Part shown: piece by piece, positions 61,178 to 64,000 of the stretch
How the letters are laid out: each line of letters starts with the position of its first letter
Position numbering within the stretch: position 1 is the first letter of the stretch
Source: Myxococcus dinghuensis
Lineage (GTDB): Bacteria; Myxococcota; Myxococcia; Myxococcales; Myxococcaceae
Direction: 5' to 3'
Length of the DNA stretch: 64,000 nt
NCBI RefSeq assembly: GCF_024198235.1
Contig: NZ_JAKCFB010000002.1
Coordinates: 62,001 to 126,000 of the forward strand
Translations under genes and position numbers: made by a program
Notes under the pieces: model-generated
The model's database searches: none
What the model saw: only the letters and a program-made list of their open reading frames with translations
Told to the model about the DNA's origin: nothing

Positions 61178-63073
61178 TCAGTCATTCCCCATCGAGTAGT
61201 TCAAGGCAGGCACCTCGGTGGGAACCGTTCGGTCGACCTTCGTTCCGTCCCCGACCTGTCCGCACTGATTGCGGCCCCAGGCCCGGAAGGTGCCATCCCG
61301 CTTCACCGCCAGGGTGTTCGACCCACCCGCGGCAAGGGAGACCACGTCAGCGACGCCGGTCAACTGCATGGGCTTCCAGCGACTGGAGGACGAGCCCGAC
61401 CCCAGTTGGCCGAACGCGCTGCTTCCCCAAACCCAGACGTTTCCGTCTCTATCCAGGGCCACGGAGTGCCGGCCGCCTCCGAAGACGGCGGTGAACTCGA
61501 CGCCCGTCGGAATCAAGACCTGCGCGGCGCCTTCTTCTACGGGCATGTTCGTCCCGTTCCCCAGTTGCCCCGAGTCGTTCCGCCCCCAAGCCCACACCGT
61601 GCCATCCCACCGCAGGGCCAAGGTGTGGTCGCCGTGGGAGTCCACCGCGGTGACCCCTCCCATCAGTCCCCAGACCTCTCCTGGCACGGGGCGGTCCTCC
61701 ATCATCCAATCCCCGAGCTGGCCCTCCCCATTCTCCCCCCAGGTCCACACCATGCCGTCCCGCAGCAGGGCCACGGAGTGGGAGGAGCCCGCGGAGATCG
61801 ACACGACGTCCGAGAGGCCAGTCACCCGCAGGGGCTTGAAGCGGTGGGTCAGGGTCCCGTCCCCAAGCTGTCCGCTGGCGTTGTACCCCCACGTCCAGAC
61901 CGTGCCGTCGCGCTTCAGCGCCATCGAGTGGGAGAGCCCCGCGGAGATGGCCATCACCTCCGTGAGTCCTGGAACCAGGGAAGGCACACTCGCCGAGGAC
62001 ACCGACGTCCCCAATCCGAGCTGTCCCCAGGTGTTGCTCCCCCACGTCCACACCGTGCCATCCTGCTTCAACGCCACCGTGTGGTAGCGCCCCGTCGCGA
62101 CGGCGATGACCTGGGAGAGTCCGGGGACCGCCATGGGCACCTCACGGCTGACCGTGGTCCCATCCCCCAGTCCGCCCGAGGTGTTGCATCCCCACGAGAG
62201 CAACGTCCCATCCTGGCGCAACGCCACTGCGTGCTCGTCCCCCGCGGAGAAGAACGCCTCGTCCACCGTGCCCGAGCAGTTGTTGTCCAGACCATCGAGC
62301 CGCTCGAACTTGCCAGGGGCCCGCCTCGAGTCGTTGTCGTCGCAGTCCCCCGCGACGGCGACATGCGCCGTGGGTGGAAAACAGGCCAGCACCGGCGCCC
62401 CCGCCCCCACGCCGTCGCCGTCCTTGTCCGGGTAGAAGGTCTTCATGACGCCCTCGTCGACCCGGCCATCACAGTTGTTGTCGACGCCGTCACACACCTC
62501 CTCGACACCCGCCAGGCCCTCGTCGACCTGACCATCACAGTCGTTGTCGAGGCCGTCACACACCTCCGCGACGCCCGACAGCCCCTCGTCGACCTGCCCA
62601 TCGCAGTCGTTGTCGATGCCGTCACACACCTCCGCGATGCCCGACAGCCCCTCGTCGACCTGCCCATCGCAGTCGTTGTCGACGCCGTCGCACACCTCCT
62701 CGGCGCTCGACAGGCCCTCGTCGACCCGGCCATCACAGTTGTTGTCGAGGCCGTCGCACACCTCCGCGACGCCCGACAGGCCCTCGTCGACCTGACCATC
62801 ACAGTCGTTGTCGAGGCCGTCACACACCTCCTCGGCGCCCGGATGGCGCCGCGCCCCCGCACCGGGCTGGTCATCGCAGTCGTCCGCCACCTTGGAGTAG
62901 CCCTGGGGCACGCTCCCGCAGACCTCGCGTCCCTGCGAACCCACGGCGCCATGTCCATCTCCGTCCGCGTCGGGATAGACCTGGATGACCGCCTCCGGGC
63001 AGAGGAAGGTGGGCACCACACAGCCCGTCCCCAGCAGGAGCAGGGCGCCTGTCAGCCATGCGATGCGGGTCAT
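61178..63073 (-). CDS. Lipoprotein with six MopE-type motifs and a seven-bladed RCC1 propeller
   Basis: A 631-residue predicted lipoprotein (lipobox LLLLGTGC). The N-terminal part has an EF-hand-like YPDADGDGHG and six tandem MopE-type units of 22 residues, each close to EVCDGLDNDCDGQVDEGL, which are Cys/Asp-rich and bind metal in relatives. A second calcium-like motif YPDKDGDGVG follows. Residues about 270-625 hold seven RCC1-type blades, each with H-x-(V/L)-A-L-x-x-D-G-x-x-x-x-W-G. It is likely a cell-surface protein, stabilised by metal and disulphides, that presents a propeller for protein binding. The start at 63073 lies three bases after the stop of the LysM gene. Confidence 0.88.
   Translation of the reverse strand: MTRIAWLTGALLLLGTGCVVPTFLCPEAVIQVYPDADGDGHGAVGSQGREVCGSVPQGYSKVADDCDDQPGAGARRHPGAEEVCDGLDNDCDGQVDEGLSGVAEVCDGLDNNCDGRVDEGLSSAEEVCDGVDNDCDGQVDEGLSGIAEVCDGIDNDCDGQVDEGLSGVAEVCDGLDNDCDGQVDEGLAGVEEVCDGVDNNCDGRVDEGVMKTFYPDKDGDGVGAGAPVLACFPPTAHVAVAGDCDDNDSRRAPGKFERLDGLDNNCSGTVDEAFFSAGDEHAVALRQDGTLLSWGCNTSGGLGDGTTVSREVPMAVPGLSQVIAVATGRYHTVALKQDGTVWTWGSNTWGQLGLGTSVSSASVPSLVPGLTEVMAISAGLSHSMALKRDGTVWTWGYNASGQLGDGTLTHRFKPLRVTGLSDVVSISAGSSHSVALLRDGMVWTWGENGEGQLGDWMMEDRPVPGEVWGLMGGVTAVDSHGDHTLALRWDGTVWAWGRNDSGQLGNGTNMPVEEGAAQVLIPTGVEFTAVFGGGRHSVALDRDGNVWVWGSSAFGQLGSGSSSSRWKPMQLTGVADVVSLAAGGSNTLAVKRDGTFRAWGRNQCGQVGDGTKVDRTVPTEVPALNYSMGND
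62442..62835 (-). repeat. Six 66-bp tandem repeats encoding the MopE-type motif
   Basis: The period is 66 bases (22 codons). Units differ mainly at positions encoding L/V/I and D/N or Q/R. The high nucleotide identity over 396 bases is compatible with recent expansion or homogenisation. Confidence 0.85.
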
Positions 63074-63076
63074 CGC

Positions 63077-63766
63077 TCAGCCCTCTCCATCCAACATCTT
63101 CAGGGTCGGGGTGTGGACGTACTTGAAGTAGTCCGGGCTGGGCAGCGGACGGAGCTTGGCGCCCTTGCTGCCCGAGTTGTCGTAGATGTAGTGGACCCCG
63201 TTGATCTTCCCGGCGTACAGGCCCCCGTGCCAGTTGGCGCCCCAGGCGTGCCCCTTGGCCGTGGAGAGGACGGCGCCCGGCTTGAGCTTGTCCCAGTCGA
63301 TGCGGCTCCAGTTCTTGCTGCCCACGTCGTTCACCGGCAGCTTGGACTTGCCCTTCGCCTGGAGGATGGGGTCCCACACCCTCCGCACGAACCCGTAGCA
63401 GTCATTCTTGCCGTCGAAGCGGTAGCCGCCGGTGCGGTTGATCTCCGCCGCCTCCTTCTTCGCGTGCTTCATCACGTCCGAGCTCTTGATCGCCCCCGCC
63501 TTCCCGCCCTTCTTCGCCGGAGAAGACGTGTCGGTCTTCGTGGCCCCGTCGACGAAGGTGTCCTCGGTCGCGCGGCCCTTGGACGTCCGCTTCGCGGACG
63601 CTCCCTCGAAACCATCCGTCTTGCCCGGAATGCGCAGCGAGTCGCCCGCGCGGATGAAGTTCGCGTCCTGGATCTTCGGGTTCGCCTTCATCAGCGCGCT
63701 GACGCTGGTCTTGTGCTTCGCGGCAATGCGAGACAGCGTGTCCCCTGGCTTGATGGCGTAGCTCAT
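63077..63766 (-). CDS. LysM protein with NlpC/P60- or CHAP-like peptidase domain
   Basis: A 229-residue protein. The first 47 residues are one LysM domain (YAIKPGDTLSRIAAKHKTS), which binds peptidoglycan glycans. After a Lys/Thr/Ser linker comes a papain-like domain with Cys123 in GKNDCYGFVRRV and His180 in GANWHGGLYAG, in the order expected for NlpC/P60 or CHAP amidases. There is no signal peptide, so export must be by another route, for example as a secretion-system effector, or the protein acts on lysis. It is the first gene of a likely four-gene operon leading into the RCC1 lipoprotein, 3 bases away. Confidence 0.82.
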   Translation of the reverse strand: MSYAIKPGDTLSRIAAKHKTSVSALMKANPKIQDANFIRAGDSLRIPGKTDGFEGASAKRTSKGRATEDTFVDGATKTDTSSPAKKGGKAGAIKSSDVMKHAKKEAAEINRTGGYRFDGKNDCYGFVRRVWDPILQAKGKSKLPVNDVGSKNWSRIDWDKLKPGAVLSTAKGHAWGANWHGGLYAGKINGVHYIYDNSGSKGAKLRPLPSPDYFKYVHTPTLKMLDGEG

Positions 63767-63983
63767 GCGTGACTCCCAATGAGTTGCGGTTCAAAGCAAC
63801 GCCCTCGCGGAAATCTCTCTTCGCGTTGGAATTGCATTGGGGTCCTCAGCACCTGGATGAGGGCGGCCCCTGGCTTCTGGTGGGAAAAGAGGGAGCCCGG
63901 CGCGCCGCGTCCCAGAAATCTTCGATCGCCCACGGAGCCCTGCCCCTACACTTGAAAGGAAAGGGTGCCCCGCGGAGAGGGAC

Positions 63984-64000
63984 ATGGACGCGTGCCCGCA
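63984..64000 (+). CDS. Possible start of a plus-strand gene
   Basis: An ATG at 63984 preceded by GGAGAGGG (63973-63980) begins a frame reading M-D-A-C-P up to the window edge. Only five codons are visible, so its identity cannot be judged. Confidence 0.25.

Noticed and set aside
62442-62835. 66-bp repeats as a CRISPR or integron array
   Set aside because: Contiguous in-frame coding repeats with a conserved Cys/Asp motif.

Overview
The window looks like chromosomal DNA of a fruiting myxobacterium (Myxococcota, Cystobacterineae such as Archangium, Cystobacter or Myxococcus). This is inferred from very high GC content and from the gene types: many lipoproteins with Asp-Ala-Gly linkers, DUF4215 and MopE-type cysteine repeats, a Ser/Thr kinase, a double-CXXCG (SitI-type) immunity protein, many AraC regulators and sigma-54-type promoter sequences. 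I see no rRNA, tRNA, CRISPR array, insertion sequence or phage module.

Layout. 1-2.8 kb: end of an NmrA-like oxidoreductase, a decayed LRR-type gene and a LytS/LytR-type two-component pair. 2.9-8.8 kb: a dihaem cytochrome c peroxidase-like lipoprotein, a beta-helix lipoprotein, an unidentified lipoprotein and a GlxA-type AraC regulator. 8.9-18.3 kb: an ADOP/MacB-type permease, a stand-alone condensation-domain acyltransferase, a cupin-like protein and three alpha/beta hydrolases. 18.4-25.8 kb: an SDR with a divergent AraC regulator, a second AraC regulator, a long-chain acyl-CoA synthetase, a SitA-like nuclease toxin with its double-CXXCG immunity partner, and an Lrp regulator divergent from a DMT exporter. 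26-34.5 kb: DAG-repeat lipoprotein, DUF2079 membrane protein, alpha/beta hydrolase, a protein with a duplicated domain, an FtsW-like small membrane protein and an ATP-grasp pseudogene. 34.7-42.2 kb: a helical-repeat secreted protein, a large GSDH/fascin-type lipoprotein, a macro-domain protein and a lipoprotein. 42.4-48.1 kb: a complete tripartite RND efflux operon (TolC, RND, HlyD). 48.4-52.7 kb: an unknown Gln/Ser-rich protein, a Vps62-domain secreted protein with a zinc-ribbon remnant just upstream, and an LCM-type methyltransferase. 53-56.6 kb: an 1182-residue protein ending in a Ulp1/C48-like cysteine protease domain behind a consensus sigma-54 promoter. 56.7-58 kb: a glyoxalase-fold protein, a small membrane protein and a frameshifted Coa1-like gene. 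58.2-63.8 kb: a probable minus-strand operon LysM-peptidase, MopE/RCC1 lipoprotein, TPR-type membrane protein and a Ser/Thr kinase fused to a TonB C-terminal domain.

How the genes relate. Most are short independent transcription units closed by strong GC-rich hairpins. Clear functional partnerships are LytS/LytR, TolC-RND-HlyD, SitA/SitI, SDR/AraC, Lrp/DMT and the LysM-to-kinase cluster. The most distinctive items are the sigma-54-driven Ulp-like protease, the kinase-TonB fusion, the toxin/immunity pair, and four genes or gene remnants broken by frameshift or deletion (358-833, 33667-34543, 51570-51779, 57677-58015).
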